Below, piece after piece: positions 12,564 through 24,800 of a stretch of 64,000 nucleotides of DNA; within the stretch, counting starts at the first letter, position 1; every line of letters starts with the position of its first letter. The position numbers and the translations under genes are program-made. This DNA is from Hemerocallis citrina (lineage: Eukaryota; Streptophyta; Magnoliopsida; Asparagales; Asphodelaceae): the NCBI GenBank assembly GCA_017893485.1, contig CM030358.1, positions 150,487,368 to 150,551,367 of the forward strand. Reading direction: 5' to 3'. Below the pieces are notes generated by a model. That model did no database searches, had not been told where the DNA came from, and was given only the letters and a program-made list of their open reading frames with translations.

Positions 12564-12768
12564 CAACAATAATAGGATTTGTATTATAATATAAGAATCA
12601 TGTGAAAACAACAATAAATACAATTAATGAAAAGAACGAATTTTAACATGAGATACAAAATAAATTTGAAACAAAAATGAATTTAAGAAAACGGGAAATT
12701 TTACAAAGAATTCAAACCCAGATAATACACAGAAAAAAAAAATACATATTGGCGGGAACGGGGGTTAC
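12170..12768 (-). mobile_element. Partial LTR (F), minus strand
   Basis: The minus-strand start TGTAACCCCCGTTCCCGCC at 12768 and the GGTTAGGGTTTA- and GGGTAAATGGGTA-type blocks resemble the 5' part of LTR D (60952 downward). Only about 600 bp are present; the rest was lost at the junction with element E. The class assignment rests on similarity to D only. Confidence 0.45.
12514..12575. repeat. (AAT)n microsatellite
   Basis: Trinucleotide AAT/ATA repeats with one or two interruptions, inside partial LTR F. Confidence 0.9.
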
Positions 12769-12771
12769 AAC

Positions 12772-13107
12772 TATTACAAATATCTAAAAGTGATGCTGAA
12801 TTTAAAAAAATACTCTATGTAGTGTTTCTAACATACTATATGCATTCCAGGTAATTTCATGCTAACGATCAAAAAGGCGATGGTTGAGCTTAAAGGTCGA
12901 TATGATGCTTCCTCATATAATATGTTTCCTATTTCAATTAATTTTCTGGACCTCTAAAACTATTTTATATAATCAAACCAGGTGCACCGTTCCGAAGACG
13001 TACCGTAGGCACGTATCAACGGGCAAACCTGGTATATATATATATATAATCAAACCAGGTGCACCGTTCCGAAGACGTACCGTAGGCACGTATCAACGGG
13101 CAAACCT

Positions 13108-13151
<44 letters not shown>

Positions 13152-13402
13152 ACAGTGAAAGCATTTCATAGAATTTATTTTCGTATTAAGGATTCCAAGA
13201 TGTGTTTAGTATGTCCACTAGATGGCCACATTTCAATTCTCGTTAAATACATGTATAACGATTTTAGAGAAGCCTTACGATGCTGCTACAAATTTTTACT
13301 ATGAAACATTGATATATCATAAGATGGATCCATACGGGTCAGCAGAGGTGCCTCTCAATGCGACTATATATTTCTCTTTTGACTGAAACTATAACTCTCG
13401 AG
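12772..13402 (+). repeat. Repeat R, copy 2, with a doubled Helitron terminus
   Basis: Second copy of the block at 9427-9960. The fold-back 3' terminus is present twice in tandem (CTGG at 13029-13032 and 13106-13109), 77 bp apart, each followed by a TA run (the second about 40 bp long). Both copies pair perfectly at the base (ACCAGGT with ACCTGGT). Flanking DNA after the terminus again matches copy 1. Confidence 0.65.
13222..13386 (+). CDS. Conserved 54-codon open frame in repeat R, copy 2
   Basis: Same length and frame as 9779-9943; the peptide begins MATFQFSLNTC. The frame was kept since the duplication but all three noted differences change the residue, which gives no sign of purifying selection. 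Function unknown; a captured exon fragment is the simplest idea. Confidence 0.25.
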   Translation: MATFQFSLNTCITILEKPYDAATNFYYETLIYHKMDPYGSAEVPLNATIYFSFD

Positions 13403-14854
13403 AATCTAAGGGATCAAGTAGGATATCACTAAAATTATCCTCGTCAGCAACTGTTTTGTAATATAAATTGCTCGTAATAAATCTGCTCCGACAAATATGT
13501 GGTTCATTTTCTCATAAATGAAATATCTGTAGTATTATTTTGAATTTTGTTTGCTAGTCTTTTTTGAGTTTTTTATTTCTAATAATCATAATAAATAAAA
13601 CCCTAAACAAATACAAGTTGTCAAGCATACTCATAGGTCCTTCGATAAGACTAGCTGATTTAACATTATAATTCAAAAGATCGCAAAAAATTTCAAGAAT
13701 AGACTTCCCTTGCTTCCCTAAGATTAGTCTTTTCATGAGTTACTTCATTATTTATTATTATTATTATTATTATTTGTTGTTGTCATTTACCGAATTCTTT
13801 TAATTTTTTAGGAAAGAAAATGAGCTTGAACTTGCATAAACCTTCAAGGCTTTTAAGCTTCACCCCCCCATGTATCCGGGCCAATCAAACCACCGGAAAA
13901 AAAGCCCACCAAATCGATGGGCCAGCCACCATTAAAATTGCCTTAAATCTCAGTGTCATTTCGGCAAAAATATCCCGAATTCCCTTTCTTAGCCAAAAAG
14001 AAAAAAAAAGGGAAAAAAAAAAATCAGTTCCTAGCTAGATCGCCAGCTATGCCCGCAAGCATCGTATCCAAAGACCTTGTACTGGTGGTACGACGACTAT
14101 TTGATCGACAAGAAATCCTACGTAAGTGCCCCCTAGTTATGTGCCCAGAGTTGGCTCTGAACCGGACAAACAGAAAATGTAAACGATGAAAAGATTAACT
14201 GGATGTAGCATCTGCAACAATTGCTTCTTCTTGAGTTCCAGGACCGTTCAAAGCCACTACTTTAGAGTACTGATAGTCTCTGGTTTCTTTTATCTCCTCC
14301 CTGTCACTTTGAAAACACGTACATGCACAAATATGCATGCAATTAGCATGCACAAACTTGTTATGTTATTATCTTCTAAACATATCTGAAATTAATTTGT
14401 TCTTCTTACTTCTAAATGATACAATTTTGTGCTGTGTCATAACAATAGATTGCAAGATGTGCAGAGAAAAGAAATCATGTAGTCCATGTTAGAACCTGAA
14501 TATAAAATAATAAAAAAATCCCAACAGAATTTGTGAAGGAATCAAAATCAATTGAAGAAAAAACAGTAAGTAGAAAATTTACACAGAGTCGAGATTTGAA
14601 ATCTCTGTCCTTAAAGCAGAATTTGCCCCATAGTGTGACGGTTACCGACAAATTGCTTCCCAGGATACAACTGTACCTTCTCTGAAGAATGCAGCACCCT
14701 TGCTTCAGAGACAACGAACTGTTGTCTGTGTTGTACTCTCAGTTAACACTGACGCAGAGGAGAAGAAGAAGAAAGAAATGTAAAAAATTCTGTGTCTGTA
14801 TGTAAGCCTCTGTCTGGTTATATAGAGGAAATTGGATTGGAGACTGTTCAGCAG
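13403..14854. other. Unassigned DNA
   Basis: Contains an ATT microsatellite near 13745-13775 and several short open frames (for example 13820-14038, low-complexity lysine-rich end). No domain, RNA or LTR boundary could be supported. The part from about 14487 (TGTTAGAACC) could be the start of a copia-like LTR, but no matching end was found. Confidence 0.35.
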
Positions 14855-14937
14855 CCATTACTCTGTAACAGCAGAGTAATGGGGACTCTTTAGATTCATA
14901 ACTGGTGAGCCATTACTCTGCTGTTACAGAGTAATGG
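14855..14937. repeat. Nested palindrome
   Basis: A 28-bp imperfect palindrome at 14855-14882 (CCATTACTCTG...GAGTAATGG) is followed at 14910-14937 by its exact reverse complement. Each half can fold alone, or the two can pair over 28 bp across a 27-bp loop. Outer flanks (TTTAGATTCATAACTGGTG, CACCAGTTACTGAATCTGAAA) are also roughly complementary. Confidence 0.85.
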
Positions 14938-15036
14938 GCACCAGTTACTGAATCTGAAAAGCCTTTTCAGTTCAGTAGGGGAACAGTTTGTCTGGGCAAA
15001 AAGAAATAAAATAAAAATTTAAGCCAGACCAGAACA

Positions 15037-15095
15037 AGCCAAGCCAAACCGAACCGAACCGAACCGAACCGAGCCGAGCTGAGCCGAGCCAAAGC
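15037..15095. repeat. CCGAA pentanucleotide array
   Basis: Repeats of CCGAA grading into CCGAG units, next to the 3' end (minus-strand sense) of the broken pol fragment. Confidence 0.8.
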
Positions 15096-15107
15096 CGGGG
15101 CCTGCTC

Positions 15108-17641
15108 AAGCCCTTGGAGGGAGGAAGAGGCTCGTTTCGAGAGGGCATCTGCCTGGGCGTTCTCCTATCGGGGATCCACTGGAGTTGTGCTTCCTCGAAT
15201 GAAGCCATGAGACTTTTGACCTTGGCTAGGTACTTGGCCATACGGTTGTCTCGTGCCTCGTATTCTCCCAAGACCTGATTCACCACTGAACATTCGAACA
15301 CGCTTCGCTCCTGCTTTGCGAGCCATGCCCAGGTCCGCTATGAGGGCTTCGTATTCGGCCTCATTATTGGAAGCCTTAAAATTGATGCAGAGGTATTATT
15401 GGAGGATGAAGTTATTTAGGCCCGCCAGGATAACTCCGGCTCCACTTCCTTCAGCGCAAGAAGACCCATCCACATACACCATCCAGATGGGTGGCCCATC
15501 TGCCGCTTGTCTGACCTCAGGGATCGTGCTTTCCACTATGAGCTCGACTAGTACTTGAGCTTTGATAGCGGTCCGAGGCTGATAGGATATGTCGTGTTGA
15601 CTTAGCTCGATTGACCACTTCATGAAACATCCGGAGGTCTCGGGCTTATACAGGACCTGCTTGAGCGGCTGGTCGGTGAGGACGACCACCGAATGGGATT
15701 GGAAATAGGGACGAAGCTTTCGGGCCGCCATAACCAGGGCATAGGCTATCTTCTCCAACCTCGGATAACGGAGCTCGGCATCTCTAAGGACCTTGCTCAC
15801 GCAGTAGATAGGCTTCTGTGCCTTGTCTTCTTCCCTCACTAGGATAGTACTGAGGGTCTGTTCGGAGGCGGCAAGGTAGAGGTAAAGGGTTTTCCCGGGT
15901 GTTGGCTTGCTGAGGAGTGGGGAGTTGACCAAGTAGGCTTTGAGTTTGTCGAATGACTCTTGCTGCTACTGGCCCCACTCGAAGCCCTTAGCCCCTCTGA
16001 GGGCTTTGAAGAAGGGGAGACACTTTTTCCCGAACTTGGAGAGGAAGCGCCCTATAGCCGCGAGGAACCCGGTGAGCTTTTGCACTTCTTTCACGTTTGA
16101 AGGGGGAGCCATAATGATTATGGCCTTTATCTTCTCAGGGTTGGCTTCAATCCCCCTCTGGCTGACCATAAAACCTAAGAATTTACCCGATAAGACCCCG
16201 AATGCACATTTATTCGGGTTTAGTCTCATGTTATGCCTCCTTAGCACGTCAAAGGCCTCTTGGAGGTCGACGACATGGTAAGACCCATTGATGCTTTTCA
16301 CCAACATATCGTCGACGTAAACCTCCATGTTCTACCCGATCTGATTTTTGAAGACCGTATTGACGAGATGTTGGTAGGTGGCACCAGCATTTTTAAGCCC
16401 GAAGGGCATCACTCTATATCCGTAGAGACCTTGATCCGTGACGAAGGACGTCTTCGGAATATCTTGGGGAAACATTCGGATTTGGTTGTATCCGGAGAAT
16501 GCGTCCATGAAGCTCAGTAGCTCATGGCTCGAAGTGGCATCGATCAAGGTGTCAATGCTAGGGAGTGGGAAAGGATCCTTGAGGCATGCCTTATTTAAAT
16601 CTGTGAAGTCGATACAGATCCTCCAACTTCCATCGGCCTTTTTAACCATCACAACGTTGGAGAGCCACTCTGGGTAGTTGCCTTCCTGTATAACCGGGCT
16701 TTGAGGAGCTTCTCCACCTCCTCCTTTATGGCCCGCTGGTGCTCAGGGGCAAACTTGTGCCTCTTCTGCTGGACCGGTCTGGCCCCCGGAGCGACACTTA
16801 GATGGTGGATGAGGAGCTCTTCGGAGATGCCCGGCATGTCGGCTGCTGTCTAAGTGAAGAGGTCACGGTTTCTCTTGATGCACTAGACTATGTCGGCACA
16901 GAGGGCATAAGGGAGGGTTTGGCTGATTAAGAATCTGCGGGTCGGATATGTTGCTCGGTGTTCCGAAGGAGGGTAGGCCAGAAGTACCCATAATTCAAGA
17001 CTTTTTGGGCGAGGGACCTTGATCCTGAATGGGCTCCGCCTATCCCTTCGTCGAGTTCTTTCAGAGCATACATGGCTTCTTCTGGAGAGAGACATCTCAA
17101 GTAGGGTCGACCATCTACTTGGGTGTAGGAGTGTTTGTACAAGACTCCCTCAATGAGGGTGTACCGCTCCGCTCTTGTTCGGATTCGGCAAGCTTCTTTG
17201 GGATCTTGGGGAAGGCTCTCGTCTTTGAGGAACTCAACTAAAGGCCACATCCAGTTATTTTCGAGTTGGACCTGCAACGACTCCATTGAGTCGGAGGCTT
17301 CTTCTTCGATGCCGGGCCTTAGTAGAACTTCAATCAAGACGGTCAACTCGAGCCCTTGGAGGGACGAAGATGCTAGTTTCGAGAGGGCATCTGCCTGGGC
17401 GTTCTCCTCTCGAGGATCCGCTGGAGTTGTGCTTCCTCAAATTACGCCATGAGACTTTTGACCTTGGCTAGGTATTTGGCCATACGGTCGTCTCGTTCCT
17501 CGTATTCTCCTAAGACCTGATTCACCACGAGCTGAGAGTCGCTGAACATTCGAACACGCTTCGCTCCTGCTTTGCGAGCCATGCCCATGCCCGCTATAAG
17601 GGCTTCGTACTCAGCCTCGTTGTTGGAAGCCTTAAAATTCG
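15108..17641 (-). pseudogene. Rearranged Tat-lineage pol fragment
   Basis: Minus-strand relic of a Ty3/gypsy pol close to that of the intact element at 28-34 kb. Two pieces are joined out of order. From 17641 down to about 16930 lie the second RNase H (SDSQLVVNQVLGEY) and the integrase zinc-binding region (LRCLSPEEA, GGAHSG), ending at TEQHIR. Then from about 16920 to 15108 come the reverse transcriptase (MPGISEELL, RICIDFTDLNKAC, FMDAFSGYNQIRMF, YVDDMLVKS near 16320), the first RNase H and again the second RNase H. The second RNase H segment of about 290 bp is therefore present at both ends. Stops and frameshifts split it into at least five frames. No LTRs, Gag, protease or integrase core remain. 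The right edge abuts LTR A directly. Confidence 0.85.
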
Positions 17642-17644
17642 AGG

Positions 17645-20413
17645 TTATATGAGATTTTATATGAGATTATATGAGGTTTTATAGTATCAAGAGGATTGAA
17701 TTCGAGGAAATGGTTAGCTGGAAGGTTGTAGACTAAGGCTTTATCTTTCCAGAATGGGGAGTATCAAGCAATTCTGTATTGTGTGTTGGAAGTTATGGAC
17801 GTTGCAAGATAGCAACCTGTTATTTAGACCAAACTTCAAGTTTAAGTTGACTCAGGGACTTGAGCTCTTAAATATGTGAGGGAGTCGCCACTAAGGGATT
17901 GCTATGGATCTCCCTACCCTTCTAGAAGTCTGATTGTGTTTGAACTCCGATGAGCGTGCTTGGGTCACAGCTACTGCTATTTCTTGAATTATTTCATCAG
18001 ATAATTGATGGGGAACCTTCTGCAAGCCGCAGTGTGGTGATCATGAGCTATCAGGTTTTAATGATGTTTTAGCATTTTATTTGGAACTTGGATAAGTTCC
18101 TGGGCTTAATACTCATGGTGGACATGAGGGAGCTGGGATATAGCTCTGGTCGGTTGGTGTTTGGTGTCTCGATGCCTGAGTCTGTCAATGGTCAAGAATT
18201 GATGGTTGTGTGTGCTTACCTTCATTTGATTTGTATTGCATCCTTGGGGCACCGTTGGACCACTCGCTGAGGGTCACGGGCCAGGATTATTTGGTCGCGG
18301 ACCTGTGAAGGTATTGGGAATCAGTGGATGTGATTCTTGTGTTGTTTGTTATCTGACAGACCGGACAGACTTGACATTATTGATTGACATCGAGTGTGAT
18401 TTGGTAACAACTTGTTACAATAAACTGCATTGGTTAGGTTTTCTTTTATTGTTTTCGCTTGAAGATCGAATTGGCATTAGGGGTGATTCCCTATAATCCA
18501 ACTCGTTCTGAGAGTTAGCACTAGGTGGTGATACTATGAGGGTGTCTCTTCCTGTTATTAGGGATACGTGCTGCGGTGTGTATCTTGCATTGTTGATTCC
18601 TGAGGTACCGTGGTAAGAACGGGATGGGATCCAGGTACATGCCGGTGGACACGAACGGGTCGTATGGGATACGACGTAATAGGTATGCTGTGGTATATCT
18701 TTAAGTTCGTCATAGTTGTTGGTAGGGAACAGGTACTTGCTGGTGGACACGAACGGGTCGTATGGGATATGGCGCCATAGGTATGCTGCGGTATATCTTT
18801 AAGTTCGTCACGGCTGTTGAATGGGGTCCGGGCGCCGGGCACTAGTGGCAAACCAAGACACCACTAGGTGACTGCAGAACGGTGGGACCGTTGATCTGGA
18901 ACCTCATTGCTACGATCTATCTATCGGGAACAGGAAGTAGACCAAATTAGAATGCATTGCACAGCGAGGGTTCAAATACCTGAACTGGAGAAATATCTTG
19001 ATCTGGGCCACATGTAGTATGGGATGCATGTGTGTCCAGAGTCTTGCTGACATTAGATTAAGTGCATCTGTTCTGCATTCTGTGTTTGTATTAGACTTCA
19101 AGTCATGGCATACACGAACACTAGAAAATCAGGCTACACGTTTATTTTCCATTCAAGATGAATTATGAGTGTGAAAGTGATGTATTGCGATACGTGATGA
19201 TATACGTTGTAAGAAATGAATGAATGCGATGTTATGTGATTTGAGATTGGGAAAGAAGGTAAGTCGTGAGTCTGTAATTGCAAATGAATGGTAAATGAGG
19301 TGCAGTTTATGTGAAAGTAGCGTTGTGTGAATGTAAAGCTTTATGGGAAAATAAAGTTATAGGAATATTTGCATAAGGCGTAAAGTGATGGGCCTTAAGC
19401 GACTAATTTGGAAATGATTTCCAAACTAAAGATAAGTAGGTTGTGAGCGGGTATGGATATGCATACAGGAAATGACTCGGAGAGTATTTGAGGTGAAATT
19501 CCATTTATGATGTTTACATGTTCAGGTTTATCTTGGTATTCGTAAGTTTGTCCTGTTTTACTTATAAGTTTAATTTATTTTCTTAATTAATAGATTTTAC
19601 TCACACCAGAAATGGCTAACTCCTTAGTGTTTGGGGGGTTAGGGAGTCCCTGGACTACCCTAGATCCCCTACTGTTATAGGTCCTCAGCGGTGCAGAGGT
19701 GAGATGTAGATTCATGGTTCTGTGGAATGGAGCTTCATTTTACAATTGTTGTTTAAGGTTTATTTATGTGAATAGTAAAATATATGATTTAAATTGTACT
19801 ATTGATGTATAAGTATGTGGATGACGATGATGAGTATAGTGTGGGGTGGCATGGTATGTTCTCGACCCGTACCCATCTTGTTGTGGTGTACTGGACCCTG
19901 TGGTACGTTTTAAAAAGATTTTTCTAAAAACTTTACTAAGTTTTCAAAGGAATTTATGGTTTTTAATTGATAATTGATATTCTATTATGATTTTGGCCCC
20001 CAGAGCATATATATTGATTGCCTGTATGTCTCTGCTCATTTTGGCCTGAGGAGCCCGTGAAATTATTGCCTGTGATGTGAGCTACGGAATTTAGAGCAGG
20101 ATTCCGTAAGCTTTTTGTGTTTCGGGGCAGAAATTTCAAGGAAAACTCTGCCCGAATTTTCTTTGAAATATAACTATCTTAGTTTATGTTTAAAGTGATA
20201 GAAATTGAAAGAATTGAATTTGAAGTTAAAAGGGGGGGGGGGGGGGTTACAGTTTGATATGATAAATTGATATTTGTAATTATTGATGAATTAACTCTGA
20301 TGGCAATAAAAGTGTTTTAAATTTTCGTACTATTTACTGTGTTGAGATGCATTTGAAGGTAAAGATTCTGGTTGTGTCACGGTTTCCCAGTTACCGGAAA
20401 CCGGGGCATTACA
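17645..20413 (+). mobile_element. 5' LTR (A), left part missing
   Basis: Near-identical over about 2.75 kb to 23630-26388 (LTR B); I counted roughly 7-8 differences in one 220-bp sample. It ends CCGGGGCATTACA, followed four bases later by a Met primer site, so this is a 5' LTR. The first 1.77 kb expected from LTR B is absent; its place is taken by the pol relic ending at 17641. A GC-rich tandem module (18610-18810) and a 15-G run (20232-20246) lie inside. The open frames here are LTR sequence, not genes. Confidence 0.85.
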
Positions 20414-20417
20414 GATG

Positions 20418-20429
20418 TGGTATCAGAGC
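20418..20429 (+). promoter_or_regulatory. Primer binding site, initiator-Met tRNA type
   Basis: TGGTATCAGAGC, the complement of the 3' end of plant initiator-methionine tRNA, begins four bases after the end of LTR A. This fixes the orientation and identity of LTR A as a 5' LTR. Confidence 0.92.
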
Positions 20430-20576
20430 TGACTTCAAATTGTAATCTAACACAGTAGGAAATTAAAATCTTAAAGTGCCACGTTAGAGGTAGGATTGTG
20501 ATCAGATAGTTCGAGCAATCGATATATATCTGAGATTCCTCTTTAACTGAAACTGAACTCGTTTGCATTTTGTAGA

Positions 20577-20858
20577 ATGGTATTCGAAGATATCTTCATC
20601 AATCATGTGTCAGTGGCGGCAGATGAACCAATGCCTACAAATGGATCGACGTCAGTGATAGAAGAAATAGTGGAATTCCACAACAGGCCGAGAATGAAAA
20701 AGGACTCACCCCCACCATCATCAAGGCCAACCGTGGAGCAACAGATTGCACACCTGAAGGAAGTGCAAAAGCAACTTCAATCATATATGACACGCTTACA
20801 GGACCATTGGAGGGGACCCCATGAAGACTTTTCGGTATGCTATTTCCTGGATGAATAA
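20577..20858 (+). CDS. Short frame at the gag position (possible Gag remnant)
   Basis: A 93-codon ATG frame 150 bp after the primer site, where gag normally starts. The residues are polar; the central part is proline/serine rich (KKDSPPPSSRPTVEQQ) and is followed by a short amphipathic, coiled-coil-like stretch (EQQIAHLKEVQKQLQSY). It stops after about 90 residues with no capsid or zinc-knuckle features. I infer a truncated Gag N-terminus because of its place; the sequence itself is not diagnostic. It could also be unselected sequence. Confidence 0.35.
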   Translation: MVFEDIFINHVSVAADEPMPTNGSTSVIEEIVEFHNRPRMKKDSPPPSSRPTVEQQIAHLKEVQKQLQSYMTRLQDHWRGPHEDFSVCYFLDE

Positions 20859-21034
20859 CTTTCCTTCTAATTAAAGCTTAGTGTCGGCAGATATGATGAT
20901 CATAAATCATATGGTAGTGCTTTACAACTTATGATTATGATCTTTCCTATATCTGAACCAGTCTCAGTGTACTTCATTTTACTAATGAGCTTGGTGCAGT
21001 CGTGCTTAGTAGCGGCTAGTCTGTAACCAGACAT

Positions 21035-21140
21035 CATTGGAGGCAAACCTGCAACTGGATATTGGAAGGCAAATCTGTAACCAAATGTCTAGAAGGCAAA
21101 TCTGCAACCGGATGTCGAAAAAGCCAATTCGTAACCTGAT
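21035..21140 (+). repeat. Short tandem repeat, about 30-bp unit
   Basis: Three to four diverged units of GGCAAATCTGCAACCGGATGT type. The same repeat occurs inverted in the stub of element E (about 12045-12145), showing the two elements are one family. Confidence 0.7.
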
Positions 21141-21844
21141 GTGCAGGTAACAAGTCTGCGGTCAAATGACAAGTGAGGGCGAATGGTATCACAAAAGTTG
21201 AAAAAAGAACGATAACGCCACACCGACAAGCTCAATACCGAGGCTAGAATTCGCGACATACCAAGGAAGGCCCTGGTAGAAATTAGCATGAACCAGGCGC
21301 CATCACCAGGAACTAATCAAGACTGAGCTCGAGGAAGGATCTGTCAACGACCAACCCAATCATTCTCAGAAGTGGCAGAGTTCTCCAATACCAGCTTATG
21401 ATTAAGCAGCCACCAGGAGCACGCTAAGGAGAAAATCTCGCTCAGATAGAGGGCAATCATGTTAACAATTCAACAAGGTCGCCAAGAGGAGCTGCTCAGG
21501 GGCTGAAGCAGCAATGTGTGACTTTGTCCTTTCTAAGGAGGGAGTGGTCACCAAGCAACAAGAGTCGTAACCAAGGAGTAAACCAACATCACTTATAGAC
21601 AAGAATAAAGCAAGGTAATGCAGCCATTGTCTATTCTAGAGCAGGGGCAGAAGAATGTCAGCATCAAATTCATGGTGGGTCTGTCCAGAAGGCTGAAGGA
21701 CAATAGTTCAACTTGGTAAAAGACCAGTTTTTCGAGAATATCACTCGAGGAACTGGAGATGGTTCAGGAATATGTCTCATGAACCATTGATGTTTGTGTT
21801 TTGTTTTCCTCTCCACTAGTAGCGTTCTGAGGACAGAATGATTC

Positions 21845-21858
21845 TAAGGAGGGAGTGG
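21845..21858 (+). promoter_or_regulatory. Polypurine tract of element A/B
   Basis: AAGGAGGGAGTGG immediately before LTR B, the usual place for plus-strand DNA priming. Element E has the equivalent tract next to its LTR. Confidence 0.75.
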
Positions 21859-24800
21859 TGTGATACCCCGCAAAAATAGCATATGGCTATTTTGCATCGT
21901 AATCTATGCGTAATTGAGAATTACACGCGATTATGTACTTTTCTAATAACAATTGATTGTTATTGAGAAATATCTGATACATTGTCTACTTTATTTTATA
22001 CTTTTGGAGAGTTATTATGAGACAATTTTATGTATTTTAGATTGTTAGTATTTTAAAGAGTGAGAGTTGGGGTATATTTGGAATACATTGAGACTTGGGG
22101 ACTTATGGGTAATATTCCCTTACATTATTTATTATCTATTTATTTACCTATTCCTTTTTACAAAACCCTCCCCCTCCCCCACCTTTTCCTTCTTCCTTCC
22201 TCCTTTTTTCTCCCGTTCCTTTCCCAGCCGAAAGGAAAGAAACCCCAAGCCGAACCCATCGGCTCTCTCTCTCCCCACTCAAATCCCCTCCATTTCTACA
22301 TCGTTTTTAAATTAAATTGATGGATAGACTTATAGAAGGGTTCTCTACATCGTGGCGGTGTCCGTTTTTCGAAAGGATTTCGGGAAGGTAAACCCTAAAT
22401 TATTTTATCGTATAAAATTGAGTGTGGTTAATTTCTTTTGAGTAGAAGTATTATGGTAAGGAGATTTGGAGATGTTAGGAGTAGTAGAGGCGAGAAATTA
22501 GCAAGTTATTAGAGAATTTTTAAGTTGCTAATAAATTAGGGTTTTGGGTTTATAGAGGGGGAGCAAATATATGAGAATTTGTCTCTTTTATAGTAATAGA
22601 AATTTTGTTGAGACATTAGGATATTTTAGGGGTGATTTTAGTTATTGTTTGGGGTAGGATTTTGAATATCCCATGCTTCGCACGTGTGCATCCCATGCAT
22701 TTAATTAAATGCCTGCAGGATGTTAGGATTTGCGTTATTACTGTGTGACTGGTTTGCATGCTTTGAGTTTTAAATTGACTTGAGATTTGATAATAGGATA
22801 TGTTAGCGACTTTGGACACGGGATGGCCTGCTGGCGCTTCGAGTCTTCGCGGGATACTATGTGAGTATGATATCTTTTATTTTACGGACATGGTGCGTTG
22901 TGAAAATTTTAAATTACGATTTGCTGTGTATTTTCGATTTCGTATCTTAGTGTAGCCTGGGTATTTTGAGCTAAGAATTTGTGTGGACACTCTTGTATGT
23001 GTCTACAACTATAGTCTAAATTTCATAAATTTTCGAGGTCGTTGATACCTCAAAAATTTGTGGAGTGCAGCTGGTCTGAAAGGACAGAGCTGAAGCCGAT
23101 TGCTTTTGGACTGAAGTCCAAAAGGTCATAACCAATTGTATATTTATGATCTTGCTATGAACTTTTTGGACTAGCTTTGGTATGAGTTTAATTGATGATG
23201 CTCAAGTCTTTGAATTTTTAAGGGATCGTCTGATGAGGTTCCAAGAATAAGCCGTATACAGTGGTAAAAACCCTATTGGAAGAGTGGCTGAAATTGTGTG
23301 CTATGTTAGAAGAGTCATAGCTTTCTAACCCATCTGGAATTTTATAATTCCAATTTATAGGATGAGAATTATGATATTCCAAAGATGGAACGGATCCAGT
23401 CCTAGTTAAGGTATTATTGGTTAAGTAAACCAGTTTCTCCCTGTTTGTACACCTGATGGAACTTGTGTTTTTGAGAACTCAAATGATAGAGTCTGAAGGA
23501 GGTGTTCAACTAGGAAGTTGAAGTAGACACTCCCACCTTCCCATAGGACCCAGAATCGAGAATTTCCGATGAGTAAGCAAACTCTTATGATATTGGAAAG
23601 GTGCAGCGAGTGCAGGAAGAATATACTACTGAGATTATATAAGGTTTTATAGTATCAAGAGGATTGAATTCGAGGAAATGGTTAGCTGGAAGGTTGTAGA
23701 CTAAGGCTTTATCTTTCCAGAATGGGCAGTATCAAGCAATTCTGTATTGTGTGTTGGAAGTTATGGACGTTGCAAGATAGCAACCTGTTGTTTAGACCAA
23801 ACTTCAAGTTTAAGTTGACTCGGGGACGAGCTCTTAAATATGTGAGGGAGTCGCCACTAGGAGATTCCTGTGGATCTCCCTACCCTTCTAGAAGTCTGAT
23901 TGTGTTTGAACTCTGATGAGCGTAGCTTGGGTCACAGCTACTGCTATTTCTTGAATTATTTCATTGGACAATTGATGGGAAACCCTCTGCATGCCGCAGT
24001 GTGGTGATCATGAGCTATCAAGTTTTAATGATGTTTTAGCATTTCATTTGAAACATGGATAAGTTCTTGGGCTTAATACTCATGGTGGACATGAGGGAGT
24101 TGGGATATAGCTCTGGTCGGTTGGTGTTTGGTGTCTCGATGCCTGAGTCTGTCAATGGTCAAGAATTGATGGTTGTGTGTGCTTACCTTCATTTGATTTG
24201 TATTGCATCCTTGGGGTGCCGTTGGACCACTCGCTGAGGGTCACGGGCCAGGATTATTTGGTCGCGGACCTGAGAAGGTATTGGGAATCAGTGGATGTGA
24301 TTCCTGTGATGATTGTTGTCTGACAGACTAGACAGACTTGACATTATTGATTGACACCGAGTGTGATTTGGTAACAACTTGTTCCAATAAACTGCATTGG
24401 TTAGGTTTTCTTTTATTGTTTTCGCTTGAAGATCGAATTGGTATTAGGGGTGATTCCCTATAATCCAACTCGTTCAGAGAGTTAGCACTAGGTGGTGATA
24501 CTATGGGGTTGTCTCTTCTTGTCATTAGGGATACGTGCTGCGGTGCGTATCTTGCACTATTGATTCCTGAGGTACCGTGGTAAGGACGGGATGGGATCCA
24601 GGTACATGCTGGTGGACACGAACGGGTCGTATGGGATACAGCGCAATAGGTATGCTGTGGTATATCTTTAAGTTCGTTACGGCTGTTAGATGGGATCCAG
24701 GTACTTGCTGGTGGACACGAACTGGTCGTATGGGATACGGCGCCATAGGTATGCTGCGGTATATCTTTAAGTTTGTCACGGCTGTCGAATGGGGTCCGGG

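Larger units (their letters stand above)
20414..21858 (+). mobile_element. Internal region of non-autonomous LTR element A/B
   Basis: Only 1445 bp separate the primer site from the 3' LTR, far too little for gag-pol, and no protease, reverse transcriptase, RNase H or integrase motif is visible. It holds one short frame near the start (20577-20858), a short tandem repeat (21035-21140), and a purine tract before LTR B. The plan (huge LTRs, short non-coding interior, intact primer site) resembles non-autonomous LARD-type elements. It would need proteins from a related autonomous element. LTR length and ends suggest a Tekay/Del chromovirus partner; that is inference. Confidence 0.75.

Noticed and set aside
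13820..14389. Overlapping frames of 67-78 codons as a possible gene
   Set aside because: Lysine-rich low-complexity and unrelated frames with no domain or splice structure.
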